In this document: positions 38,249-51,000 of the stretch, in pieces
Position numbering within the stretch: position 1 is the stretch's first letter
How the letters are laid out: the number at the start of each line of letters is the position of its first letter
Origin: Tachypleus tridentatus
Lineage: Eukaryota; Arthropoda; Merostomata; Xiphosura; Limulidae
Direction: 5' to 3'
Length of the DNA: 64,000 nt
Assembly (NCBI RefSeq): GCF_004210375.1
Contig: NC_134832.1
Coordinates: forward strand, 155,059,592 to 155,123,591
Position numbers and translations under genes: made by a program
The notes under the pieces: model-generated
The model's database searches: none
What the model was told of the DNA's origin: nothing
Seen by the model: only the letters and a program-made list of their open reading frames with translations

Positions 38249-40579
38249 CATCATTTGTTTGTTTATCTGTTCCTACCTCAAGAAACGAACCTTGAATATT
38301 TGTGTTAAACTGCGCCACCGAGAGAGGGCTTTTTGATGACGTACTTTAGTATCCTCTGTTCTTACTATGACACTCATTTTCTTTATTTTTATAAGTGATG
38401 AGAAGTTTTCCGAAAATAATGTATAGAAAATAAACCATTTATCGAGTTCTGGATTTCTGGCCTGGCGGTTCAGGGTTCGAATTCGTGCAAAGCTACCAAA
38501 TATTATCCGTTTTTTGTTTTTTTTCGTTAGCTGTGGATAGGTTCTAACAATAACTGAATCAATTCCTCAGTATGAACGGTGTGTGTTAGGGTGTTGTCAG
38601 TAATACAAATTTATGGATAACAGTATGCACGTTTAATAACTTTGTAAAACAAAATAAAGAGTAAAGCGTTATCAGTACACATCTGTTTATTAAAATGATA
38701 AAAACACACTGATTGTTTGATCTAAATTTGTGTCAAGTACTTTACAAAAAATATCAAAATATGTTTAAATTCCATGGCTTATTAAGCGCACTTTGTTGAA
38801 ATTATAACTCTGTTCAACTTGAATCTCAAGTGTTAAAAATCACTTCATTGAAATTTTATTTGAAACAGTTCAGAGTATGTGTAGTTCTGAGAGTATACGT
38901 TAAAGTTCCAACTTGTGACGACAAATGTACACACAGCGAACACTTTGACTTCATAAAAAGTCACTTATTAAGTGACCTCGAAGAAGATCTGTGACAAACT
39001 TGTCAACCTTTGAAACTAATATAAAAAATTCAAAATTTAGGTCACGAGTTCACCTAGAGATGTAACAGAACACAATTCCATACAATTCTTTAGAAAACAA
39101 CGTTGGAATAGACTGAAGCAAATCGTTAAAACTCCATGCTCAAAATAATACGTGAACGTTTGTTCAAGAAACTGTTGAACTCAAAGGGAAATTCTTCAGA
39201 CCAACCGCTTGTTTGTATGACGTCATACTGCCGTTCCGTGAACAGTGATCAGCCCCCGTTAAATTAAAGGTTATTGAAATCATCAGGTGTTCTTTATAAG
39301 ACTCCATTTTGTCAGAAATTTAAACAGGTTAGAAGATAGTTTCGGTGATGTATAACTTACGTCACTGACTCTTGTTTCTGAGTTACATGAAGTAAAGTTT
39401 AACAACCGAAAATAATTCTTGTTTCTGAAGATCTAATATATAATATCTGTCTTGATGATAATGAAGAAACAAATAATAAAACGTGTTTAAGAATGCATTA
39501 TTATCGACATTAAAACAGGAAAATTAAAAGCTATGTGCCTAGCGTTACTGACTGTTACACGTTTCGTCTTGCTGGGACCAAAAAACATTTAACTTTTTCA
39601 TAAAAATAACAAGATGAATAATAAAATATTATCCATATTTTGGATTCTCTACTTACTAACAGTTAAAATATTGGTGAAGATATTTATATATAAATATATG
39701 TATTTCAGAACCAGACATTCTTTTCTTAACAAAGAAATAAACAAGGAAGTCGAGAATTTTTTTTGTCACCACTCAATAAAGTGGTTCTTACCACGCGTTC
39801 CAATGTCTAAGGATTTTCTGACTTTGTGCAAATTGAACAGAATAAAAATAATTCCATTACTTCTTATCGGTGTTAGAGCTACAAAGAAAAAAGAAAGAAG
39901 TTATTTTCTCAGCAAACTGGATTAAATGAAGATTAAAAGTTCTCCATGTTTTACACGAACGGAAAAGGAATGATAACAAAAGAGACATCTACCAGAGACA
40001 TCTGGTAACTAACACAAAAACATGAAAACTATTAACTCTATATTAGAAGTTGTGGTCTGGCTGTAGCTTTGATCAATCATTCTGAAAACACTCCTTCTCT
40101 AAATTTCCAGCAGGTTACTACAATAAGGTCAGTTCAAAACGAATGCCAATTAAATGGGGATAATCATATTACACAATGCAACATAAAAAGTTACAACTTT
40201 GACAGCCATACTTTCATGGCGATTATATAAGTTTATTAAACGTCTCAAATAACAATCAAGCTTTCATTCGATAAAATACGAATATACAAAACATTCCAAC
40301 GAATAATCTTGCAGTCCAACTACGTAAATATATTAAACTTTTAAAACAATCATCCATTTGTTATACTACACGATTACGTAAAACGTTTTCAGTTACATAT
40401 AGCATACATATGATCTCCCATCTGCTTTACTTGACCATTAATCTTACATTTTTATGTAAAAGTGTTACGAAAATGCAACATTCACGCTACTGATATATCT
40501 TTGCGTATTATTCAGCTGACAAGTTTTTGTTTCGTTTTTAAAAAATAAAATTCAATGTGAAGTTTAAACTATCATTAGA
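38249..40579. other. unique AT-rich intergenic DNA
   Basis: No gene is supported. The longest frame (39614-39925, 103 codons, + strand) is Lys/Ile/Leu-rich with no motif and typical AT-rich composition, so it is probably chance. No arrays or SINEs were seen. Confidence 0.45.
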
Positions 40580-41665
40580 TTCACCGCTTGCCACTGAGTT
40601 ACACTAATGTTGGGAGATTCCACTTGTCACTGAGTTACACTAATATTGGGAGATTCCACTTGCCACTGAGTTACACTAATGTCGAGAAATTCCTCTTGTC
40701 ACTGAGTTACACTAATCTCGAGGAATTCAACTTGTCACTGAGTTACACTAATGTCGGGGAATTCCTCTTGTCACTGAGTTACACTAATGTCGAGGAATTC
40801 CACTTATCACTGAGTTACACTGATCTCGAGGAATTCAACTTGTCACTGAGTTACACTAATTTCCGGGAATTCAACTTGTCGCTGAGTTACACTAATGTCG
40901 AAGAATTCCACTTGTCACTGAGTTACACTAATGTCGGGGAATTCCACTCGTCACTGAGTTACAGTAATGTCGAAAAATTCCACTTGTCACTGAGTTACAC
41001 TAATGTCGAGAAATTCCACTTATCACTGAGTTACACTAATGTCGAGGAATTCCACTTGTCACTGAGTTACACTAATGTCGAGGAATTCCACTTATCACTG
41101 AGTTACACTGATCTCGAGGAATTCAACTTGTCACTGAGTTACACTAATGTCGGGGAATTCCTCTTGTCACTGAGTTACACTAATTTCCGGGAATTCAACT
41201 TGTCGCTGAGTTACACTAATGTCGAAGAATTCCACTTGTCACTGAGTTACACTAATGTCGGGGAATTCCACTCGTCACTGAGTTACAGTAATGTCGAGAA
41301 ATTCCACTTGTCACTGAGTTACACTAATGTCGAGAAATTCCACTTATCACTGAGTTACACTAATGTCGAGGAATTCCACTTGTCACTGAGTTACACTAAT
41401 GTCGAGGAATTCCACTTGTCACTGAGTTACACTAATGTCGAGGAATTCCACTTGTCACTGAGTTACACTAATGTCGGGGAATTCCACTCGTCACTGAGTT
41501 ACACTAATTTCGGGAAATTCCACTTGTCACTGAGTTACACTAATGTCGAGGAATTCCACTCGTCACTGAGTTACACTAATGTCGATGAATTCCACTTGTC
41601 ACTGAGTTACACTAATGTCGGGGAATTCCACTTGTCACTGAGTTACACTAATGTCGGGAAATTAG
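40580..41665. repeat. 36-bp minisatellite, ~30 copies, open in one frame
   Basis: The unit contains CACTGAGTTACACTAATGTC, gaggaattc and cacttgt, with an EcoRI-type GAATTC in most copies. Because 36 is a multiple of 3, one + frame (40588-41742) stays open for 384 codons as a 12-residue repeat, LSLSYTNVEEFH. No ATG lies in that frame: it starts from TTG and is preceded by TAG at 40576. The other five frames are closed in every unit. No signal peptide, splice acceptor or promoter is evident. I regard it as a repeat, not a proven gene. A multi-unit block recurs (about 40765-41000 against 41090-41330). Confidence 0.93.
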
Positions 41666-41934
41666 TATTACACAACTTTCTTAGAAAATGGCGGAGAAGA
41701 GTATATGTAACTCCATCCAGTCCTGATGCAGCTGTAGAGTAGGATGGATATAAACCACGATTATTGGAGCATGTACATAGTTGTTTTCCATGGTGTTGAT
41801 TAATACTGGGATATGTTCAGATACAGGCATATCGTGGACACTAATTATAACATATAAGGGTGTTATTGCGGAACTTGAAAGATTATCTCGATAAAGGTTG
41901 GCAGAGATTTTACAAGGGATGTTGTTTGAGAAGA
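41666..41934. other. unique spacer between two arrays
   Basis: The open frame of the 36-bp array runs on for 26 codons of non-repeat sequence, ending ...SSPDAAVE before TAG at 41740. Nothing else is recognised. Confidence 0.4.
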
Positions 41935-44150
41935 GCTACTCAGTCAGGAACTGAAGTCGATGTTAGCGTTATAAGGGATTGGAATAACTGAAGTCGATGT
42001 TAGTGTTATGAGGAATTGGAATAACTGAAGTCGATGTTAGTGTTATGAGGGATTGGAATAACTGAAGTCGATGTTAGTGTTATGTGGGATTGGAAAAACT
42101 GAATTTGATGTTAGTGTTATGAGGGATTGGAATAACTGAAGTCCATGTTAGTGTTATGAGGGATTGGAAAAACTGAAGTCGATGTTAGTTTATGAAAGAT
42201 TGGAAAAACTGAAGTCGATGTTAGTGTTATGAGGAATTGGAATAACTGAAATCGATGTTAGTGTTATGAGGGATTGGAATAACTGAAGTCGATGTTAGTG
42301 TTATGAGGAATTGGAATAACTGAAGTCGATGTTAGTGTTATGAGGGATTGGAATAACTGAAGTCGATGTTAGTGTTATGTGGGATTGGAAAAACTGAAGT
42401 CCATGTTAGTGTTATGAGGGATTGGAATAACTGAAGTCCATGTTAGTGTTATGAGGGATTGGAAAAACTGAAGTCGATTTTAGTGTTATGAGGGATTAAA
42501 AAAACTGAAGTCGATGTTAGTTTATGAGGGATTGGAATAACTGAAGTCGATGTTAGTGTTATGAGGAATTGGAAAACTGAAGTCGATGTTAGTGTTATGA
42601 GGATTGGAATAACTGAAGTCGATATTAGTGTTATGAGGATTGGAATAACTGAAGTCGATGTTAGTGTTATGAGGATTGGAATAACTGAAGTCGATGTTAG
42701 TGTTATGTGGGATTGGAAAAACTGAAGTCCATGTTAGTGTTATGAGGATTGGAATAACTGAAGTCCATGTTAGTGTTATGAGGATTGGAAAACTGAAGTC
42801 GATTTTAGTGTTATGAGGATTAAAAACTGAAGTCGATGTTAGTTTATGAGGATTGGAATAACTGAAGTCGATGTTAGTGTTATGAGGAATTGGAAAACTG
42901 AAGTCGATGTTAGTGTTATGAGGGATTGGAATAACTGAAGTCCATGTTAGTGTTATGAGGATTGGAAAACTGAAGTCGATTTTAGTGTTATGAGGGATTA
43001 AAAAAACTGAAGTCGATGTTAGTTTATGAGGGATTGGAATAACTGAAGTCGATGTTAGTGTTATGAGGAATTGGAAAACTGAAGTCGATGTTAGTGTTAT
43101 GAGGGATTGGAATAACTGAAGTCGATGTTAGTGTTATGAGGGATTGGAATAACTGAAGTCGATGTTAGTGTTATGAGGGATTGAAAAAACTGAAATCGAT
43201 GTTAGTGTTATGAGGAATTGGAAAAACTGAAATCGATGTTAGTGTTATGAGGGATTGGAATAACTGAAGTCGATGTTAGTGTTATGAGGGATTGGAATAA
43301 CTGAAGTCGATGTTAGTGTTATGAGGGATTGGAATAACTGAAGTCGATGTTAGTGTTATGAGGAATTGGAATAACTGAAGTCGATGTTAGTGTTATGAGG
43401 GATTGGAATAACTGAAGTCGATGTTAGTGTTATGTGGGATTGGAAAAACTGAAGTCCATGTTAGTGTTATGAGGGATTGGAATAACTGAAGTCCATGTTA
43501 GTGTTATGAGGGATTGGAAAAACTGAAGTCGATGTTAGTGTTATGAGGGATTGAAAAAACTGAAGTCGATGTTAATGTTATGAGGAATTGGAATAACTGA
43601 AGTCAATGTTAGTGTTATGAGGGATTGGAAAAACTGAAATCGATGTTAGTGTTATGAGGGATTGGAAAAACTGAAATCGATGTTAGTGTTATGAGGGATT
43701 GGAATAACTGAAGTCGATGTTAGTGTTATGAGGGATTGGAATAACTGAAATCGATGTTAGTGTTATGAGGAATTGGAAAAACTGAAATCGATGTTAGTGT
43801 TATGAGGGATTGGAATAACTGAAGTCGATGTTAGTGTTATGAGGGATTGGAATAACTGAAGTCGATGTTAGTGTTATGAGGGATTGGAAAAACTGAAATC
43901 GATGTTAGTGTTATGAGGAATTAGAATAACTGAAGTCAATGTTAGTGTTATGAGGGATTGGAAAAACTAAAGTCGATGTTAGTGTTATGAGGGATTGGAA
44001 TAACTGAAATGGATGTTAGTGTTATGAGGGATTGGAATAACTGAAGTCGATGTTAGTGTTATGAGGGATTGGAAAAACTGAAGTCGATGTTAGTGTTATG
44101 AGGGATTGGAAAAACTAAAGTCGATGTTAGTGTTATGAGGGATTGGAAAA
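41935..44150. repeat. 37-bp minisatellite, ~60 copies
   Basis: The unit contains ACTGAAGTCGATGTTAGTGT, tatgagggattggaata or aaa. Blocks with shared variants (gtccatg, tgtggg, gattttag) recur several times. Between about 42590 and 42970 the units have shortened homopolymers (gagg for gaggg, gaaaa for gaaaaa) compared with their counterpart block at about 42370-42590. Confidence 0.97.
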
Positions 44151-44826
44151 ACCACGACATTATTTACAGATCTTCTGCTACTTGAGGTTTTTAACTGCCA
44201 GAAAATAACCGTGTGCTGTATATTAAATTACTTAGTCTCTGGATCGGGAATATTTCCGAAACCAAGAACTGGAGACGGGGTAAAGCAGGTTCCTGTAGAG
44301 CAGAACGTCTGACAATAATATGGCTAAAGTAAGAACAGTTTTGAATTTTTGAGCAAAATAGTTAATCGGTTCAAAAGATGAGAAATCTACAAATTTATCC
44401 TGCAAGCTATAATTGACGTGGTAAGAAGGCCAGTCAGTTTGTACCAAGGTAACTGAAAGGAGAAATGTGAAACCAATTTTGTCATGGTCACAATAGTACA
44501 GGGAACGATATAGAATACAATATATAGGATATAGGACACAGACAACAGAATAAAGGGTGTAGAATACCCGTTATAGGCTTCAGGATATACACTACGGGAT
44601 ACACGTTATAAGCTTAAGGATACAGAATACAGGTTATAGGATATATGTTATAGGATACAGGATATACAATGCTGAACACAGGTCAGCTGTGGGATGGAAG
44701 AGACAGTAACGCTGACCAGAATTTAATGAAACTGTTTATATTCAGAAATTCATTATTACTTTTGAAAATATTATCCATGTATAGAAAGAAGTCATGAAGC
44801 AAGGGGTCTCCAGTTTGAAAGTAGAT
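44151..44826. other. unassigned DNA with minus-strand open frames and a degenerate repeat
   Basis: Minus-strand frames 44232-44447 (71 codons) and 44683-44877 (64 codons, whose first codons lie in the adjacent SINE tail) have balanced composition but no family I recognise. 44500-44670 holds a degenerate GGATACAGAATACAGGTTAT-type repeat. These could be remnants of a decayed gene on the same strand as the candidate exon at 45.5 kb (speculative). Confidence 0.3.
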
Positions 44827-44837
44827 ATTATAGGAAG

Positions 44838-45116
44838 TTTGTTTGTTTGTTTTTAAATTTCGCATAAAGTTACACAAGGGCTATCTGCGCTAACCGTCCT
44901 TAAATTAGCAGTGTAAGACTAGAGGGAAGGCAGCTAGTCATCACCACCCACCCCCAACTCTTGGGCTACTTTTTTACCAACGAAACGTGAGATTGATCGT
45001 CACACTATAATGCCTTTAAGGCTGAAAGAGCGAGCATGTATGGTGCGACGGGAATTCGAACCCGCGACCCTCAAATTACAAGTCGAACGCCTTAACCCAC
45101 CTGATCATGCCGGGCC
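44838..45116 (-). mobile_element. SINE family B, full length with target-site duplication
   Basis: The minus strand reads GGCCCGGCATGATCAGGTGG, the B-box-like GCGGGTTCGAATTCCCG, CACCATACATGCTCGCTC, the body aaaaagtagcccaagagttg, and a tail ending in four AAAC repeats. It is flanked by a perfect 11-bp direct repeat, ATTATAGGAAG (44827-44837 and 45117-45127). This is the best-preserved member in the window. Confidence 0.93.
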
Positions 45117-45494
45117 ATTATAGGAAGAAGTGTTGTATCTCTAGTTTGTTATTAGCGATCCAAGGTTGATAGTATGTGGTATTTGGGCTGCTGTCAAGCT
45201 GTCTGTTGATGTAATATAATAGTAGTTCTAGTGTCTGTTGTAATTCTTCTCCAACAATGCTTATGGAATTTTCATCGCGCAGTAAGATGTAGCCAATCAG
45301 TCTATGCTGACTTAATGAATGTCTTACTCAAAATAATCCAGTTAATAAAATGGCCGACAGAAGTGATTCCAAGAGGGATTGATTCGTTCATGATGAACGA
45401 ACGCTGATGAGAAAACAAAATTCAACAATCTGTCTCCATTCTGGTTCCCATAAAGGGACGAAACAAAAACGAGTACTGAGCCAGCCTATCTAAC
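45117..45494. other. unique DNA, nothing recognised
   Basis: Mixed composition. No SINE, array or supported frame apart from lying 3' (minus strand) of the candidate exon. Confidence 0.4.
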
Positions 45495-45689
45495 CTGCAT
45501 ATCCATTTGAAAAATGAACTTCTTTGCATGATAAATGCTGTCCGGGACAACTGGACGACAATGTGGATGAATATTCTGTATAACAGTGAATGGTAGTTTG
45601 CCGTCCCTGATAGGAGGATGAATGATGAAGTTATTATGTAGTGTCTTTGGATCTAAGACAAGCAACTGTAATACAATCACGAAGTTGCC
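45495..45689 (-). CDS. possible internal exon of an unidentified minus-strand gene
   Basis: The minus-strand open frame 45486-45746 contains a 195-nt segment (exactly 65 codons, phase 0-0). It is bounded by a good acceptor (CTCTTCTTATTGATGCACAG before GGC) and a consensus donor (ATGCAG|GTTAGA). It encodes GNFVIVLQLLVLDPKTL, HPPIRDGKLPFTVIQNIHPH and PDSIYHAKKFIFQMDMQ, with balanced composition unlike chance AT-rich frames. I do not recognise the family. No partner exon was identified, so this could be a chance frame or a pseudogene fragment. Confidence 0.3.
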
Positions 45690-45693
45690 CTGT

Positions 45694-46155
45694 GCATCAA
45701 TAAGAAGAGTTACAGTGGTCCCTCTAGCAGGCGTTACAAACATCAATAAGAAGAGTTACAGTGGTCCCTCTAGCAGGCGTTACAAACATCAATAAGAAGA
45801 GTTACAGTGGTTCCTCTAGCAGGCATTACAAACATCAATAAGAAGAGTTACAGTGGTCCCTCTAGCAAGCGTTACAAACATCAATAAGAAGAGTTACAGT
45901 GGTCCCTCTAGCAGGCGTTACAAACATCAATAAGAAGAGTTACAGTGGTCCCTCTAGCAGGCGTTACAAACATCAATAAGAAGAGTTACAGTGGTCCCTC
46001 TAGAAGGCGTTACAAACATCAATAAGAAGAGTTTCAGTGGTCCCTCTAGCAGGCGTTACAAACATCAATAAGAAGAGTTACAGTGGTCCCTCTAGCAGGC
46101 GTTACAAAAATCAATAAGAAGAGTTACAGTGGTCCCTCTAGCAGGCGTTACAAAC
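45694..46155. repeat. 46-bp minisatellite, 10 copies
   Basis: The unit contains AGAGTTACAGTGGTCCCTCT, agcaggcgttacaaacatcaataag. It is almost perfectly conserved across copies. It lies directly on the acceptor side of the candidate exon at 45495-45689, and on the minus strand each unit carries the pyrimidine tract CTCTTCTTATTGATG that leads into that exon's acceptor. Confidence 0.97.
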
Positions 46156-46639
46156 AGAATCCGTAATAATGGACACTACAATCTAGAAAAACAAACAGGC
46201 TTCTGAAGGCCGAAAAGTATTATTGTAGATGTACATCCTGGACTGGATGTTACTTTTTATGAACATATGGGGAAGGCAACGATACGTATGACGATTATTC
46301 TGATCATAGTGTTTGAGTTTTTAATTTGAATCGTTCGTTGAGCAGTAGAACCACTTGTCAACACTTCGGAAGGAACATCTTTCTCGGTAATGGAGGTAGC
46401 AACACTACAGGTCAGGAAAGTAGGTAAGTGTGACAAGATGGAAGATGCTTTCGTATAGATAAACGATTCCTAACCTGGGCGATAATATCTCCTAGTAAGC
46501 GTTTTTAAAAGTTGAGTCAGTAAAGCTTTAAGAGGCGAAGAGGGTCGGATAGAATTTTTTAGAGTTTGAGAGTCATATTTGTAAAGATTAAAGTGTAAGA
46601 AATAAGGTGTTTCTTTTTTCAACACATTTGAGCAAAAAA
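46156..46639. other. unique DNA, nothing assigned
   Basis: Fragments of minus-strand open reading are present (46470 upward) but overlap the neighbouring repeat. No family is recognised. Confidence 0.35.
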
Positions 46640-47255
46640 TCATTATATATGGGTGTGTTTGTGACAAACAAAGTCCATCCCAGTGTTTCTTTCGATTCTT
46701 ATTTTGTGGGTGTGTTTGTGACAAAAAAAGTCCATCCCAGTGTTTCTTTCTATTCTTATTTTGTGTGTGTTTGTGACAAAAAAGTATATCCCACTGCTTC
46801 TCGTTCATTCTCATTTTGTGTGTGTGATTGTGACAAACAAAGTTCATCGCAGTGTTTTTTCCATTCTCATTTTGTGAGTATGTTTGTGACAAACAAAGTC
46901 CATCGCAGTGTTTCCGTTCTAATTTTGTGAGTGTGTTTGTGACAAACAAAGTCCATCGCAGTGTTTCTTTCCATTCTCATTTTGAGAGTATGTTTGTGAC
47001 AAACAAAGTCCATCCCAGTGTTTCCGTTCTAATTTTGTGAGTGTGTTTGTGACAAAAAAGTCCATCCCAGTGTTTCTTTCCATTCTCATTTTGTGAATGT
47101 GTTTGTGACAAAGAAAGTCCATCCTAGTGTTTCTTTCCATTCACATTTTGTGAGTGTGTTTGTGACAAACAAAGTCCATCCTAGTGTTTCTTTCAATTCT
47201 CATTTTGTGAGTGTGTTTGTGACAAACAAGTCCATCCAAGTGTTTCTTGTTCATT
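46640..47255. repeat. 57-bp minisatellite, ~11 copies
   Basis: The unit contains GTGTGTTTGTGACAAACAAA, gtccatcccagtgtttcttt and ccattctcattttgtga. Copies vary by small indels (for example in the A-run and the ttctttccatt segment), giving several repeat-artefact frames on both strands. Confidence 0.95.
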
Positions 47256-48049
47256 GAGCATATCTCTTTTGCCTGCCCTTTCAGTGTTTGTGTTGAACAT
47301 TTATTATAAGGGGAACTATAATGTAAATGATCCAAACTTCTGAACAATAACCTTCAAAGTAACAACACTCATCTCGTTGGAAATTCTATTTTACATTCGG
47401 GGGTCAGTGGACTTCAAAATCATTCCATTATGTGGGGGTATTATGTGTTGCATGTCAGCATGGAGGCAGTATACCTCCCACAAAAAAAACAGGAACGATC
47501 TGTATGCAAGTTTAAAAACCCACTAGAGAGCAAAAACTGTTTAAAGTCAAGGCAACAAGAGGTGTTCAGAAAGTACCTGAAGAGTTATGAAGATGTATGA
47601 AGATAAATGACCACGAAGATGTAAGAAGATTTGACTCGACAGTAACTGTTATAGTTACTTTAAAACATAATTCTTTAAGGATAGTATTTTAATATTTTTT
47701 TTAGTGTGAAACATACCTACACCAAGTACATTCAAAGATAACTGTTAGTCTGAAAAATGACTACACATGTGAAAAATGACTGACTGCACTGAGTATAACC
47801 AAGGATAACTGTTAGTGTGAAACATCCCTACACTGAGTATATTCACTTTGCAGATTACAAAGGTGGTTATTAGAGCTCAAAAGTTAATGAGAAAATTAAT
47901 AATAGAAATTCCAAACTAAAATGTGTCGTAAATCAAAAAACAAAAACACACATTCAGTATCTGGTTAATATGTTTAAACTGCTATAATTCTTGATAATAA
48001 AAGTTTCCAATTTGAAAATGTGAACTAAAAATAATTAAAACAACAGTAG
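47256..48049. other. unique DNA with a short imperfect duplication
   Basis: No gene is recognised. Around 47705-47850 the motifs GATAACTGTTAGT, gtgaaaaatgact and ctacactgagtat recur two or three times, forming a small degenerate tandem. Confidence 0.4.
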
Positions 48050-51000
48050 AATTATGTATAGCACATACATCCAGTAGCATTAAGTATAACACATACATCT
48101 GGTAGAATCAAGTATAGCATATACATCCAGTAGCATTAAGTATAACACATACATCTCGTAGAAAAAAGTATATATACCACATACATCTAGTAGAATTAAG
48201 TACAGCACATAACATCCAGTAGAATTAAGTATAGCACATACATCCAGTAGAATTACGTATAGCACATACATCCAGTAGAATTACGTATAGCACATACATC
48301 CAGCAGAATAAAGTATAGAACATACATCCAGTAGATTAAGTATTGCACATAACATCCATTAGAATTAAGTATAGCACATACATCCAGTTAAATTATGTGT
48401 AGCACATACATACAGTAGAATAAAGTATAGCACATACACCCACTAGAATTACGTATAGCACATACATCCAGTAGAATTAAATATAACACATACATCCAGT
48501 AAAATTAAGTGTAGCACATACATTCCGTAAAATTAAGTACAGCACATAATACAGAAGAATTAAGTATAGAACATACATTCAGTAGAATTAATTATAGCAC
48601 ATACATCCAGTAGAATTAAGTGTAACACAAACATCCAGTAGAAATAACTTTAGCACATACATCCATTAAAATTAAGTATAGCACATACATCTTGTAGAAT
48701 TTAGTATAGAACATACACCCAGTAGAATTAAGTATAAATACATCCAGTAGAATAAACTATAACACATACATCCAGTAGAATTAAATATAGCACATACATC
48801 GAGTAGAATTAAGTATGCCACATAACATCCAGTAGATTTAAATATAGCAATACATCGAGTAGAATTAAGTATAGCACATAACATCCAGTAGAATTAAGTA
48901 TAGCACATACATCGAGTAGAATTAAGTATAGAACATACATCCAGTACAATAAAGTACAGCACATAACATCCAGTGGAATTAAGTACAGCACATACATCGA
49001 GTAGAATTAAGTATAACACATACATCCAGTAGAATTAAGTATAGAACATAACATCCAGTGGAATTACGTATAGCACATACATTCAATGGAATTAAGTATA
49101 GCACATAGCATCCAGTAGAATTAAGTATAGCACATAACATCCACTAGACTTAAATATAGCACATACATCCAGGAGAATTGATTATAGCACAAAACATCAA
49201 GTAGAATTAAGTATAAAACATACATCTAGTAGAATTAAGTATAGCACATACATCGAGTAGAATTAAGTATAACACATAACATCCAGTAGAATAAAGTGTA
49301 GCACATACATCCAGTAAAATTAAGTATAACACATACATCCCGTAGAATTAAGTATAGCACATAACATCCAGTAGAATTACGTATAGCACATACATCCAAT
49401 AAAATTAAGTATAGCACATAGTGCAGAAGAACTAAGTATAGACCATACATCCAGTAAAATTAAGTATAGCACATAACATCCAGTAGAATTAAGTATAGCA
49501 CATACATCCGGTAGAATAAAGTAGAGCACATACATCCGGTAGAATAAACTATAGCACATACATGCAGTAAAATTAAGTATAGCACATAATCTAGTAGGAT
49601 TAAGTATTGCACATAAAATCCAGAAGAATTAAGTATAGCACATACATCCAGTTAAATTAGGTGTAGCACATACATACACTAGAATTAAGTATAGCACATA
49701 ATATCGAGTACAATTAAGTGTAGCATATGCATCCAGTAAAATTAAGTATAGAACATAACATCCAGTGGAATTACGTATAGCACATACATTCAATGGAATT
49801 AAGTATAGCACATAGCATCCAGTAGAATTAAGTATAGCACATAACATCCACTAGACTTAAATATACCACATACATCCAGTAGAATTGATTATAGCACACA
49901 ACATCAAGTAGAATTCAGTATAAAACATACATCGAGTAGAACTAAGAATAACACACACATCCAGCAGAATTAAATATAGCACATACATCCAGTAGAATTA
50001 TCTATAGCACATAACATCCAGTAGAATTAAGTATAGCACATACTTCCAGTAAAATTATGTGTAGCACATACATCCAGTAAAATTAAACATAGCACATAAT
50101 ACAATAGAATTAAGCATAGAACATACATCCAGTAGAATTAAGTATAGCACATTACATACAGTAGAATTAAGTAAAGCACATACATCCAGTAGAATTAAAT
50201 GTAGCACATACATCCAGTAGAATTAAGTATAAATACATCCAGTAGAATTAAGTATAAATACATCCAGTAGAATTAAGTATAGCACATACATCCAGTAGAA
50301 TAAAGTACAGCACTTACACCCAGTAAAATTTAGTATAGCACATAATCCAGTAGAACTAAGTATAGAACATACATCCGGTAAAATTAAGTATTGCACATTA
50401 CATCCAGTAGAATTAAGTAAAGCACATTCATCCAGTAGAATTAAGTATAGCACAGATATCTAGTAGAATTAAGTATAGCACATACATCCAGTAGAATTAA
50501 GTATAGCACTTACATCTGGTAGAATTAAGTATAGCGCATACATCCAGTAGGATTAAGTAGAGCACACACATCGAGTAGAATTAAGTATAACACATACATC
50601 CAGTAGAATTAAATTTTCCTCATAAATCTGGTAGAATTAAGTATAGCGCATACATACAGTAGAATTGAGTATAACACATACATCCAGAAAAATTAAGTAT
50701 AGCACATAACATCGAGTACAATTAAGTGTAGCACATGCATGCAGTAAAATTAAGTAAAGCACATACATCGAGTAGAACTAAGTATAAAACATACATTCAG
50801 TAGAATTAAGTATAGCACATAACATCGAGTAGAATTAAGTATAGCCAATACATCTGGTAGAATTAAGAATAGCGCATACATACAGTAGAATTAAGTATAG
50901 CACATAACATCGAGTACAATTAAGTGTAGCACATGCATCTAGTAAAATTAAGTATAGCACATACATCGAGTAGAACTAAGTATAACACATACATCCAGTA

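Noticed and set aside
39614..39925. 103-codon + frame
   Set aside because: Low-complexity Lys/Ile/Leu composition expected of AT-rich DNA, with no motif.
46470..47347. Several frames on both strands with repeated CHKHTHKM or FVTNKVH peptides
   Set aside because: They are translations of the 57-bp minisatellite, broken by unit indels.
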